In this document: piece by piece, positions 1 through 9,858 of the stretch
Layout: every line of letters starts with the position of its first letter
Position numbering within the stretch: the first letter of the stretch is position 1
Assembly (NCBI GenBank): GCA_000697055.1
Contig: JNDT01001783.1
Location: 1-64,000, forward strand
Origin: Saksenaea vasiformis B4078
Lineage: Eukaryota > Mucoromycota > Mucoromycetes > Mucorales > Saksenaeaceae
Length of the DNA stretch: 64,000 bases
Reading direction: 5' to 3'
The notes under the pieces: generated by a model
The model's database searches: none
Seen by the model: the letters and a program-made list of their open reading frames with translations, nothing else
Told to the model about the DNA's origin: nothing
Translations under genes and position numbers: made by a program

Positions 1-1570
1 GACACCATATGCATCGCTGGTCCTTCGATTGGTCGCCGTCCAGTAACTAGTACGCTAGTTGCCGTGCCAAACCTCAAAGTCGTCCCTAAGGATTTCGGTC
101 CTTTTGGCTGATGGGTTTCTGAAGGAGGAGGAAACTTATTAGTAGGTAACTTCTGTTATCTGGCGCATTGTCTTAGGGTTTGATGATTCCCGTCCCGGGA
201 TGACTCTACATGGTCTTAAGGCGATCTTTTTTCTGGGATTTCGCGTGTCCATCGGATCATCGTGCTCCTTTGGGTTGGGTAACGGCTTCCCGGGTTTATT
301 CCTGGATTGGAGCTTCAGCTGACTGGTTCTCACCTTTATGGAGTTGGCCAACACGCGGGGGTAGGTCATGTTCCCAAGGAGTTATCCTTAAACTACGTGG
401 CAGCGTGCGTTCTTAGGGCAGTTGGTCTTCGGATTGATTGTTCTTTGGGTTAAGCATCTTGCTTGGCTGGTTATCCCTTCATTGGGCTAGCCTGCGCACG
501 TCTCAAGGCTTCGGTCTTGTGGGGATGGTAGGTTCCCAGAGATGATTCTTTAAAATACCTCCGTTTTAGCTGGCTTTGCCTTGAAAGTCGGTTAACGTAT
601 GTTCCTGTGGGTCCGGTCTACAGGGTCAGACTGGTTCTAGGCGCTGAATCATCTGGATAGCTTTCACTCCGGTGTGTTGGCCGACATGCGCTTTAGAGCT
701 TGACGTATGATTAGTTGGGTGTATGCTCTTCTGGTTGTGCGCTCCTGGTTCGAACTGGTTTGCATGACGCCAGAGATTCATTTCTGAAGTTCGTGCACAA
801 CCGCTGGCTCTTGAGGTAAGAGTTGGCAAACCCCGGCACGGCCCTGATGGCATTTGCCTGTTGGGCTGGATGACGTTCATCTGGGTTCAGATGGTGTACG
901 GTTCTGGCTCTGTGGGGGACCATTCCGGAGGTGGGTTGAATCTCGCCAACGATCATCCCATGGGTTCCCGATGCATCTGTCACGACGATGGGATGATGCC
1001 GCCAGATGAATGAATCGTTTGGAGAACGAGTTCAGCAAGACGAACAACAAGGCGAACAACAAAACGAACAACAAGAAGAATAAGAAGAACAAGAAGGCGA
1101 ACAATGAGGCGAACAAGCGTGGCAGGCAGGCGTGCCAATCAGCGACACAAACAACGGGACGATCAAAGAAGAGTAACGAGGAACATGAGTAGCACACTAC
1201 CTATATCGCTCACAGCACGTACACCTTTTTCGGTAGGCTTTCTGTAAAATACCAGTATAGCTAGGAAATAAACAGCTTTCCCACCGATCTTTTTGGTCTA
1301 CGCTCGACCTCGCTACAGCATATATGGCCTCGGCGACCCATTATATTGCCTTAGCTTCGGTGAACACGTAAAAAAAAAAAACGGACGAACAATGCGAGCA
1401 ATCTCAGCCAGTCGGCGTTGATCCGGTCTTCCGCCCACCAGTGAATACAAACAAACTAGCCGCTGCATGCTGCCCCACGCAACTTCCACAATATATCTCG
1501 CCAGACTTTTGCATCGCTCCAAGTCCTCTGCGCTTCACTTTTCCATACTCCAGTTGACAGAATGAAATTA
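1..1570. other. Unassigned region, possible old repeat
   Basis: No gene is recognised here. Several open frames exist on both strands, but none shows a family motif. The minus-strand frames between about 140 and 980 are rich in Pro, Arg and Asn, which is loosely reminiscent of the first open frame of a retroelement. That is only an impression. A run of twelve A bases at about 1371-1382 could be the fossil tail of an inserted element. No long terminal repeat or target duplication could be identified because the window begins inside the region. Confidence 0.3.
1021..1120 (+). repeat. A-rich low-complexity tract (GAACAACAA-like)
   Basis: An A-rich run is built from degenerate 9-base units such as GAACAACAA, GCGAACAAC and AAGAAGAAT. 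Read forward it would encode Asn/Lys-rich sequence, and read in reverse Phe/Leu-rich sequence. Either reading looks like simple-sequence drift rather than a protein, because no conserved neighbour sequence extends the frame. Confidence 0.6.
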
Positions 1571-2321
1571 TAGGGAATTGCTAGGGACACTCCAAAGGGA
1601 CACTGCAGCCCCCAAAATCATTCTAACGCTTAATTCGGTTACAGTGGAGTGTCCCATAGGGCAGTGCTCCATAGCGAAGCGTCCTGCAGCAGAGCTTTTG
1701 TTGCCGGGTCCCAACAAAAACCTTTTGAAATGCTGTAGTAGATACTTGATATAATAATACTCTGGGTAGACAGGGAGTTTATTATTTTCTCGAGAATATT
1801 TGCTAGTAGAACTTGGGAGGATGGTCGTATCTCTCGGAACATCCAAAAGTTGAGCGAATGCTACGCGTTCGCGCACCACACGCCATCTCTTTCAAAAGAT
1901 CGTTTCCAAATAAAATGAGTGTATCTTTAGAAACGCTTGTACTATCGTACAGCAGCGACCATTTCAATCAATCAATCACGTTTTTAAACATTGGCAGTCG
2001 CTCAAACATTGAATATCTATTCGTCATTTTTTGATTCAGAAAACGATTTAATATGTACAAAACTTCTGGACATCCGCCTTGTAAGTTACTGCCTGTCAAA
2101 TTTATCAAACATCCTTATAGAGTGCGTACTGTAGTGTATCTGGCTCTGCTGCAGGGCGCTCCTCTACGGGACCTCCATTATGAGAGGCTTCGCTATTTCT
2201 GTACTACGCTACACCTGAGTATGGCAAACAATGATACTTCTATTTTGCTATCCGTTCAGAATTTAAGGGTATTGGAGTGTCCCGTTGGAGTGTCCGGTTG
2301 GAGTGTCCGTAGTAATTCCCT
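1571..2321. mobile_element. Non-autonomous DNA element with inverted ends
   Basis: The left end at 1572-1593 reads AGGGAATTGCTAGGGACACT followed by CC. The reverse complement of the right end at 2300-2321 matches it at 20 of 22 positions. The distance between the outer ends is about 750 bases. Extra copies of the internal word GGAGTGTCC lie just inside both ends, near 1646 on the left and as a tandem triple at about 2275-2308 on the right. The left end directly follows a TA dinucleotide, as expected for Tc1/mariner-like insertion, but a matching TA is not evident on the right. No intact transposase lies between the ends, so this is best read as an old MITE-like or internally decayed element. 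Confidence 0.55.
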
Positions 2322-2580
2322 TTTGTCTCCGATTTCTCCCTTGATACTCCTATCATTGTTAACTTCCGAAGTCTTTGAGGCCGACTAGAAGAGTCTGGTG
2401 CTCACTTACGTACTGAAAGTCTATTATCTCTTTTTACAACAAACCACGCTTACAACGTTTGTGTTGTCTATGAAGGCTCTATAACCTTTCTTTGTTAAGG
2501 CACTTCCAAAACATTTGGCAGAATGAGAAATAAAACCTTTGAAGTTACTTAAGTATAAACCATCATAGGCTTCATTTATT

Positions 2581-2856
2581 CTAGTCATTTATATCAGTTG
2601 AGCTATGGATAGGAGCGTTATCCATGACAAGGTAATGCTCTCTCATTTCTGGATACCTGTCCATTTCATCAAAAGTAGCCTTCACAAAGCTCAAATGACG
2701 CACTGTACTATAACCATTTCTAAATGGCTGAGGCGATGGAGATAGTGTGAATGCATTCGGTACCACTCGTGCATTGTACGTCCTTCTCATTAAATTGCAA
2801 TTCTCGTTCATTCCAGGCAGGATATCGATGCAACCTCTATCGCAACATATACACAT
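2581..2856 (-). pseudogene. Tc1/IS630-type DDE transposase remnant
   Basis: The minus-strand reading ends with a stretch containing YLVMDNAPIHSSTDIND, which carries the second catalytic Asp of the DDE superfamily. The preceding FVKATFDEMDRYPEMREH is also typical of this family in zygomycete fungi. The family normally continues with a YLPPYSPELNP-type motif and the final acidic residue. Here a stop falls immediately after IND, and the N-terminal DNA-binding part is not recognisable either. It is therefore a broken fragment of a cut-and-paste transposase. It lies outside the inverted-end element at 1571-2321, so it is not clearly part of that element. Confidence 0.65.
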
Positions 2857-2884
2857 TTATTCAGTGTGCTATGATAGATGGTAA

Positions 2885-4372
2885 CTAGGCTTTTCTCTGT
2901 GATGCGGTATCCTCTCGATCCTCGCGCTCCTGTTCTTCTTCGAGTTCATCCTCAAGCCTATCTTCTTGGGGTAACAGTTCATGTTCTTCGTACACTTTTT
3001 TGCTTTCGACTTCAGCGTATACTGCCCAATTGACAATAAAGAAGCCAATCACTACCAAAGCAGCACCACCTGCATACTGAAACCCGGGCAAAATATGTTT
3101 GAAAATAGCATCACCTACCAAGGCCAATGGTATCTATCCTGCAAATAAGCTCACTTCTTTCAAACAGTCACTGACACATACAGTTAATGAGATACCGAGG
3201 GTTACTACAAGAGGTGAAGTCATTAACATTGACAGCAGCCATAAATAATCCGATCTATCCACATTGTCATTGCTTTGGTCAACAAATGAATTCACTTACA
3301 AGAATGTGCCGACAAATGCGTTGAAGATTAGCATGTACCACAACGTGCTGGTGAACGGTAACTGGAAGGGTTCTACTCCAAACAAATGCAACAACGGAAA
3401 CAATGGCCATAATAGCACGACATTGAAGACGCCTACAAACCCAAAAAATAGCGGCATGCTGACACGCGATTCAGAACCGATGCGAACTTTTAAGAATGTG
3501 GTATAGCAGCCGTAAAAAAAAGCACCTAGTATGGCTAACAGGTCACCAAGTAAAGGCCAGCGCGAGTCCTGGCGTGGGGGATTTGCTTGATCCGCATAAG
3601 AAACAATCACGACGCCGAGCAGACTTCGTCCTTCAGTGATGCAACGTTCCACTTTGATATTGCTTACCTGATACCAACAGCTGCCACTTTAAGCATGCTG
3701 ATTTTCTCCACATGAAGTAGCGCGCCCAAGATAAGCGTAAAAAACCCTGCCTTGTTGTCAGATGAGTGACGTTTTCCTTTATATTTTCGTACCTGACATC
3801 GACGCTAGGATAGTGCTGCTACCAACACTGGTATAACCTAGACTGGCATTTGTGGTGTAATTTGCACAAAACCACAGTATGCAAAACGTCAGGCTCAGTT
3901 TGATGGTTTCTGTTGTGGTGAGTTTCTCATGGTGGGACGACGGCGCTTCCAAATCCACTGGCGGACTCTGGTGTAATGACATGTCAATTTCATCAAAGTC
4001 GGTCAGGGATTCAGGTGTGGTCATCATACGCCATCTACAAAGTATGCGATTGAGCACATAGGTAGTGGCACGCGCGTTTTGTTGCTCACTCTTCTGGTTT
4101 AGGTCCTTCTTCTCTTTTTCGCATAAGCAGTGAAGGGATAAGGTACAGGGAAAACGTTGCTGTATTTACATAGGTTACAAAGAAAGGTTTGTTGTAAGCC
4201 TGCTCGCCAAACATCGACTATAACCGAATGATGAATGGCATGCTCCACGACACGCTGTCATCTTCAATCACTTTACACTGGATACGAATGACGAGGTCAC
4301 CCAGATGAGCACCACCGCCAGGAGTGCTACAATGCCACCAAAGTATCGTAGCCGCGGTTGATTAAGAACCAT
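2885..4372 (-). CDS. SLC35F-like (EamA/DMT) membrane transporter
   Basis: A multi-exon minus-strand gene of roughly 400 residues with about ten predicted membrane helices. The ATG at 4372 gives YFGGIVALLAVVLIWVTSSF. After an intron this continues into GEQAYNKPFFVTYVNTATF, and then into CANYTTNASLGYTSVGSSTI. These are the signature segments of the SLC35F5/yeast YML018C branch of the drug/metabolite transporter superfamily. A middle exon holds LLGDLLAILGAFFYGCYTTF. The C-terminal tail is strongly acidic and cytosolic in character. Substrates of this branch are poorly defined, and vacuolar or Golgi membranes are the usual locations. Some internal splice sites were not resolved base by base, so the exact protein is approximate. 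Confidence 0.82.
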
Positions 4373-4886
4373 CAAGAGCTACAAAGAAAAAAAACGCCAA
4401 TGTGACTCTATCTACGAAGAGGAGGCAGGGAGGTGTTTACTGAAGCAAGCAGTATCTACACTTTGAGATGGCGTACAAAGACCTTCCTTCCAAATCAGAA
4501 ATCTTACTTCTTGTTACTCTCGCTTGTTGTGTCATATTTTCTCTTTGTATCTTCTAGTTCAGAGCTTCTTATCTCAATTACAGTGGGTGAGATCATGATC
4601 TTCTCTACTGATATCAGTGTTGGACGTTATCTTATGCTACCTCCAACGTTATCCGTCAGTTGCAGTGAATAAAGTTTGCGATCTGTTTGCAATCCTATTT
4701 TGCCTTGAACCGACCTTGCCTTTATCAATCATTTACTTGAGCATGAGTCAGAGTAATGACTCTCAGTTCGATAAAAGCTGCTGCTATGTTATATAAGCCT
4801 CCTACCTCCTGTTCGATGAATCACTAGTTTGACGCGACTATTTAATAAAAGCTTCTCTAGGTCCCTTTTTCTCCTTCTCACTCCGC
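4373..4886. other. Intergenic, no gene seen
   Basis: This holds the upstream region of the SLC35F-like gene, which is transcribed leftward. A short plus-strand open frame at 4433-4672 has no recognisable motif and is probably chance. A pyrimidine-rich stretch at about 4860-4884 precedes the ATG of the doubtful gene that follows. Confidence 0.5.
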
Positions 4887-5509
4887 ATGTTACTCATCTC
4901 ACTTGTTTGTTCCTCGGTATCCTTATCTCGAGATTATTATTATATCAACTGTCCTTATACCGAGCTTCTGATGCATTTGGACAATCCAAACGAAATCGCA
5001 GATGATGATACAGCAAGCCAGTTAATTATCGAGTCCCGTTTTTGGGTATGAATGCTTACAAGCCGTAAATACTGATGCTTTCTATCTTACTTGTTCGACA
5101 AAGGTCGCGTATTCTTCGCGTCTGATTACGACCCAGAGCTAGCGCTTATCCAACACGCGGTTTTCTTTCTTTTATCAATGACCTCTTTTGCATTGCTGGG
5201 AGAGATACTTATAATCTGACATGTCGCGGTACATTGTGGCAGTCCAGTGTAAACAATTTGCTTACTTCACTCTGCGATGGTTTTCACTCTGCTTTTCAAA
5301 TCGTTCAAAGCCACCACCATTTTTTGGAACACCGAATAGAATTGTGGCTCATAACCCAAAAAGAAAGAGAAAGGCTCTGCAACTGTACGATTGCAGTGCC
5401 TCCAAAAAAAGGTGAAATACGAGTAGTTTTTTTTTACCAAGTCATTATGTTTATTTACAAGGAATCTTTACTATATACACAAGGGATACAACCTGTACGT
5501 TACCTATAA
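4887..5509 (+). CDS. Doubtful small multi-exon gene
   Basis: Not recognised. A pyrimidine-rich leader is followed by an ATG at 4887 and 55 open codons ending in SQLIIESRFW at a GT donor. A middle segment reads FFASDYDPELALIQHA. A third segment, after an AG at about 5243, reads LLTSLCDGFHSAFQIVQSHH and then IELWLITQKERERLCNC. These look like real amphipathic protein rather than noise. However, the first junction does not keep frame as I read it, so at least one exon boundary is wrong or the locus is decayed. No function is proposed. Confidence 0.25.
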
Positions 5510-5990
5510 AATCATCATATTAGCACATCCTGTATGATTCATCATAACAAGAAAAGAAAGGATGTAGTACATTGCTTCAGAGAGGGCAAGTAATAAAATC
5601 GGTCATGAAAACAGATGTGTCCAGTTGCGTATATTTAGATCACACCTCAGCAAGTAACTTAATCATCACAAGCTGCACATACAATCCTTTCTCCCTCTGT
5701 CGTATTGCTCAGAAATAAATATTTACCTTGAAATTGGATACGTGAAAGAAAGATTAAGGAACTATAGTGGGAAGTTGAGCTGCGTCGCTGGTATTTATTA
5801 GCTATAGGTCTGTGACTGGCCACAGGAAAAAAAAAAAACTTTCGATCTCAGCTTCGCGCTGGCGATGTACGCGACGTGAGCAATGCTTGAAGCATACCAG
5901 AGTCACTTCATTCTTTTTTCAGAATAAAAAATATATATAATCATGCGTTAAGTGATTATTGTAGTATTGACTTTATAATTTCCTTTTGCT
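5510..5990. promoter_or_regulatory. Upstream region of the KRE2-like gene
   Basis: This is a non-coding stretch in front of the mannosyltransferase. A TATA-like run (AAAAAATATATATAATC) lies at about 5927-5941, some 50-60 bases before the ATG at 5991. That position could suit a TATA element with a very short leader. A run of twelve A bases is at about 5826-5838. No other site was identified. Confidence 0.35.
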
Positions 5991-7477
5991 ATGATGGTGA
6001 TGTCTAAGCGGCGCCAAACACTGGCTCTTCAGATGATAGCAGCCATAACGTTGTTCCTGACGATTGCTTACTGGTTAACGCCGCAGGATAAACCACCCAA
6101 GAATTCCGTTCCACCTATAAAACTATCCCACGATCATCCACCACATGGCCGTGTAAAGGCGGCTTTTGTGATACTGGTGCGTAATAGTGATTTCGACGGG
6201 ATCCGCACTTCTATTCGTCAGGTGGAAGACCGATTCAACTGGAAATTCAACTACCCCTACGTGTTCCTTAACGATGATGACTTTACACAAGAGTTTAAAA
6301 CGTTTACTTCTTCACTTACAGAAGCAGAGACTTTCTATGGCAAAGTAGATGAATCGATGTGGGGCTATCCATCCTTCATCAATCAAACCTATGCTGCTGA
6401 GTGCCGCGAAGACATGGCACGAAGAGAAATTATATATGGTGGAAGCGAATCCTACCGCCATATGTGCAGGTAAAAAAGACATGGAATCAAAAGCAATATG
6501 TTAAATGGTGTGAATGAAATACAAGGTTTCAGTCCGGCTTCTTCTTTCGCCATCCGCTCTTAGACGATTATGAATACTACTGGTAGATGATATCACTGCT
6601 GTGTATGTTTTAGTTACAAACACATAGAAACCAATTCCAGGCGTGTAGAGCCTGAAGTAAGTTATTTCTGCGACATCGATTATGACGTATTCCAAATGAT
6701 GAAAGACAATGGGTACAAGTACGGTAAGCGAAACTTAAAAACATTCTCCGACCCATTTATCTTTTATGATTAGGATGGACAATTTCACTAACGGAGTACA
6801 TGAACACAATCCCCACGTTATGGGACACAGCTGTTGAATTTTGGCAAAAACATCCCAACTTCGTAGTTATGGGAAAAGACAGCATTATGGAGTGGCTGAC
6901 AGATGATGATTTCGAATCATACAATGGCTGCCACTTTTGGTCAAATTTCGAGGTAAAGAAAAAAAAGAAAGGCCAAACATTCTCGAGATGACCGAATTCA
7001 TTTGCAGATTGGATCCCTCGACTTTTTGCGGAGTGAGAAGTACATCAAATTCTTTGAGCATTTGGATCGAGCGGGCGGATTTTTTTACGAAAGGTAAAAA
7101 AGGAAAAAGAAAAGAAACGATGGAAATACCGTGCACAGAAACTGATGCTATACAATAGATGGGGTGATGCACCCGTCCATTCACTTGCAGTTGCTTCAAT
7201 GTTGAGAAAAGATGAAATTCATTTTTTTAACGACATTGGATATAAACACAACCCTCTGATGCACTGTCCAACGGAACCTTATTTACAAAAAAGGTGTCAT
7301 TGCAAGAAAGAAGAGAATTTTGGTAAGAGAAAGGAAGTAAGACATTGTCATCTCATCACTGCTCTTTTAGACTGGGAAGGATGGAGTTGTGCCACACGCT
7401 ACAAAGCACTGGATCCACAGTTTGTGTGGAGTGAAAAGAAATTTAGGGAGAAAACAGATCGTTACCGCTATAACTAA
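5991..7477 (+). CDS. Alpha-1,2-mannosyltransferase, KRE2/MNT1 family (GT15)
   Basis: A type II Golgi enzyme expected to transfer mannose from GDP-mannose onto protein O- and N-glycans. Seven exons (5991-6469, 6526-6582, 6641-6723, 6774-6952, 7008-7093, 7159-7322, 7371-7477) sum to 1155 bases, giving 384 residues. A short cytosolic tail is followed by a signal anchor at about residues 12-30, then [20 protein letters not shown], the family's opening strand. Further hallmarks are [20 protein letters not shown] across the first junction, [49 protein letters not shown] and the Cys-rich end around [12 protein letters not shown]. All expected family blocks are present in order and the length is normal, so the gene looks intact. 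The paralogue (KRE2, KTR and so on) cannot be assigned. Confidence 0.93.
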
Positions 7478-7595
7478 ATTCTAGACCATAATAAAATAAA
7501 ACAAGAAAGGATGCTTTATGAACTTTCCATTACAAGAAAGAACGAGATGGATGAGCTGTACAAAACTTGCGTTTGAGATTACTTGCGTAGTGACA

Positions 7596-9858
7596 TTACT
7601 TTCGGAGTAGACTATTAACAACATGCGCAACTCTAAGGTTTTTAAGATCCGTGTACGTCTGGCCTGTGCCCACGAAATAGATAGGCTGTCCAGTGATATA
7701 AGTCATTGTTAATGCTGCGCCAACCTATTGGTAAAATTTAGTCCCTGACATTCCCTCTACCTCAGACAATCTTACCTTGTCATCAATCGTATCAAATTTA
7801 GTTAAGATCATGCCGTCAATATGTCTTGGATTCTGCAACCCTGAGAAATCTTTTAGCGCCTGGTTGAACTTGGTGAGCTGATCCATCGCTTCGTTGCCGA
7901 CAAGCGCCTCTCCCACAAAGATGATTTTGTCAGGATTATTAACTGACACCAGTTTTGACAGAGCTCTCATTAGTGGTTCATTATCTTGCATACGTCCAGC
8001 GGTATCAATGAGTACAACATCAAAATGGTTGAGCGTGGCTACCGTACGATCCTCATTAATAAAGAAACAGAAATGGCACTCCCAATTTGACTTACCAAAG
8101 CTGATGGCATCTTTTGCAATGCCTGCCGAATCTTTACCATAACCTCGTTCAAACAGTTCTACACTGCCACCACCACTACTTTGCAGTGCTCTTAAGTTTC
8201 GTGCGTGCACACGTAACTGTTCAACTGCACCACTGCGGAAAGTATCGCATGCCGCAATCAAAACTTTGTAATTGTTTTGTAATAACCAGAAGCACACTTT
8301 GCTAAGGTTCGTGGACTAGATTCCATGTTTCACATTTACGATCCATCTCCAGTGCCATCCACTCCTTACCTTGCCAACGCCATTGACGCCAATAAATGTC
8401 ATGACATAGGGGCGATTGTCACTTTTAGCCTGCTCTATGTCTCTGAGGATATCCAACGATGTTTTTGGCGTCAAAATTCGTTTTAACGCAACATCCATAC
8501 TGTTTCGAACCGCAGTCGATACCCCTAAATACATTTCATAAGAGACCTTCCTTCTCCTTGACGAGCGCCTTACTCTCGAAACTGCCCAGCTTTTTCCCAA
8601 GCAGACTGGATTTGACACTTTGGCAAAGATGCTCTGCAATGTCACTCGCAACATTCTTATTGATCAAATGCTCCTTCATTGTGGCTAGTACAGGGTTCAA
8701 AGCCGCATCATCCAACTCCTTTTGGCCCGTTATGGATTTGAGGAATGAGAACATGCCTGCGCCGGATTTGTTCGCAGCTTGTTGAACATCTGTCTGAAGC
8801 ACGTCTTCCGCCTCCTCATCCTCTTCATCCTCAACATCACATACTTCGTAGATACCATCATCATTGACGCTACCAAGCTTGCTTTCGTCCACAAACTGCG
8901 ATGCTATCATCGTATCATCAAGACTATCGTCGTTTCCAGTCTTTGAGCTATAATCAAGGGCCTCCATTTCGCCCTTTGCAATCTGACCCTCCCATACACG
9001 CGCTTGCTTCTGCGACTTTTTCTTTTTGCCTTCGCTATCACTAAACCGGGTGAGATGCCCATTCAAAAGGTCGACCAACCACCTACTCGTTGATATTGGG
9101 TGATGATGCCGGTGATAACTTGGCTGAGCCTTTCCCCTTTCGCGTCCGCACACCAGATCGTGGGCTCCCTTTCAGTTTCAGTGCTTGAACGTTTTTTGCG
9201 ATCTCATCCTCGTCGACAACTTTTGTATTCTGCATTGTAGCTACTTTCCCGTTAGTACATGCGCAGAACGATCAGGACAAAACTTACTTGGAATGGTATT
9301 GGCTCCTTTTACCGAGTTCTCAAACTTCTTTGTCTCTTCGAATTTTCGAGGAGCCCGTTGCCGTTTCTGTAATAGAGGAGAAAACGCTGATATGTTGAGT
9401 TTGTCTATAGCGTTGCTCTTTTACACGTACCGAATCATATTTTCCTTCGAGTTGCACAAGTAATTTATCAAATACAGGGGTAAACTGATTGTACTCCCCG
9501 TGAACACCATGTTCATCAGCGATGGACTCGCTGAACATGTCTAGGAAGAGTCGTTTAACAGTTTCAAGAAGTTCATCGATGTAAGGCAGCTGAAGAAACT
9601 TTTGATAGGCAACCTAGAAGAGTTTCAGCACAGGGTAAGTTGCCCTTGATGATGCTCTACCACAAATACAAGTTCAACTTCGTTTGCGAAGGTCCATTTC
9701 AGCGCATAGTTGTCCTTCACATAAGCATCGCTACCAGCGCGTTCTTCAATAAGCACGTTTTTTATAAGGGAATCGATAGGGGACCCTGACAAGGGTACAA
9801 ACGCCTTTTGCCATAGCACAAAGCCGCCTTTTGTCAAGATAGTGAAGAGATCGAGCAT
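7596..9858 (-). CDS. SRP101: Signal recognition particle receptor alpha subunit
   Basis: The ER-docking GTPase that receives SRP-ribosome complexes. The start ATG at 9858 opens the SRX domain ([20 protein letters not shown]), which binds the beta subunit. A Lys-rich and then acidic linker follows (8760-9030 region, [13 protein letters not shown]). The NG GTPase domain carries the P-loop GVNGVGK (about 8370), the [12 protein letters not shown]2 block, DTAGRM (G3) and [10 protein letters not shown] (G4 region). The last exon reads [20 protein letters not shown] and ends at the stop at 7596. Several introns of about 50 bases interrupt it. One, just before [13 protein letters not shown], stays open in frame and could mislead an automatic model. 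Order and size (roughly 600 residues) match eukaryotic SRP receptor alpha rather than SRP54, because the SRX domain is present. Confidence 0.92.

Noticed and set aside
877..1197. Minus-strand Phe/Leu-rich frame resembling a membrane protein
   Set aside because: It is the complement of an A-rich GAACAACAA-type tract, so the hydrophobic run is a composition artefact.
1..1200. rDNA or LTR retrotransposon edge
   Set aside because: No rRNA-like conserved segment, primer-binding site or paired terminal repeat could be seen.
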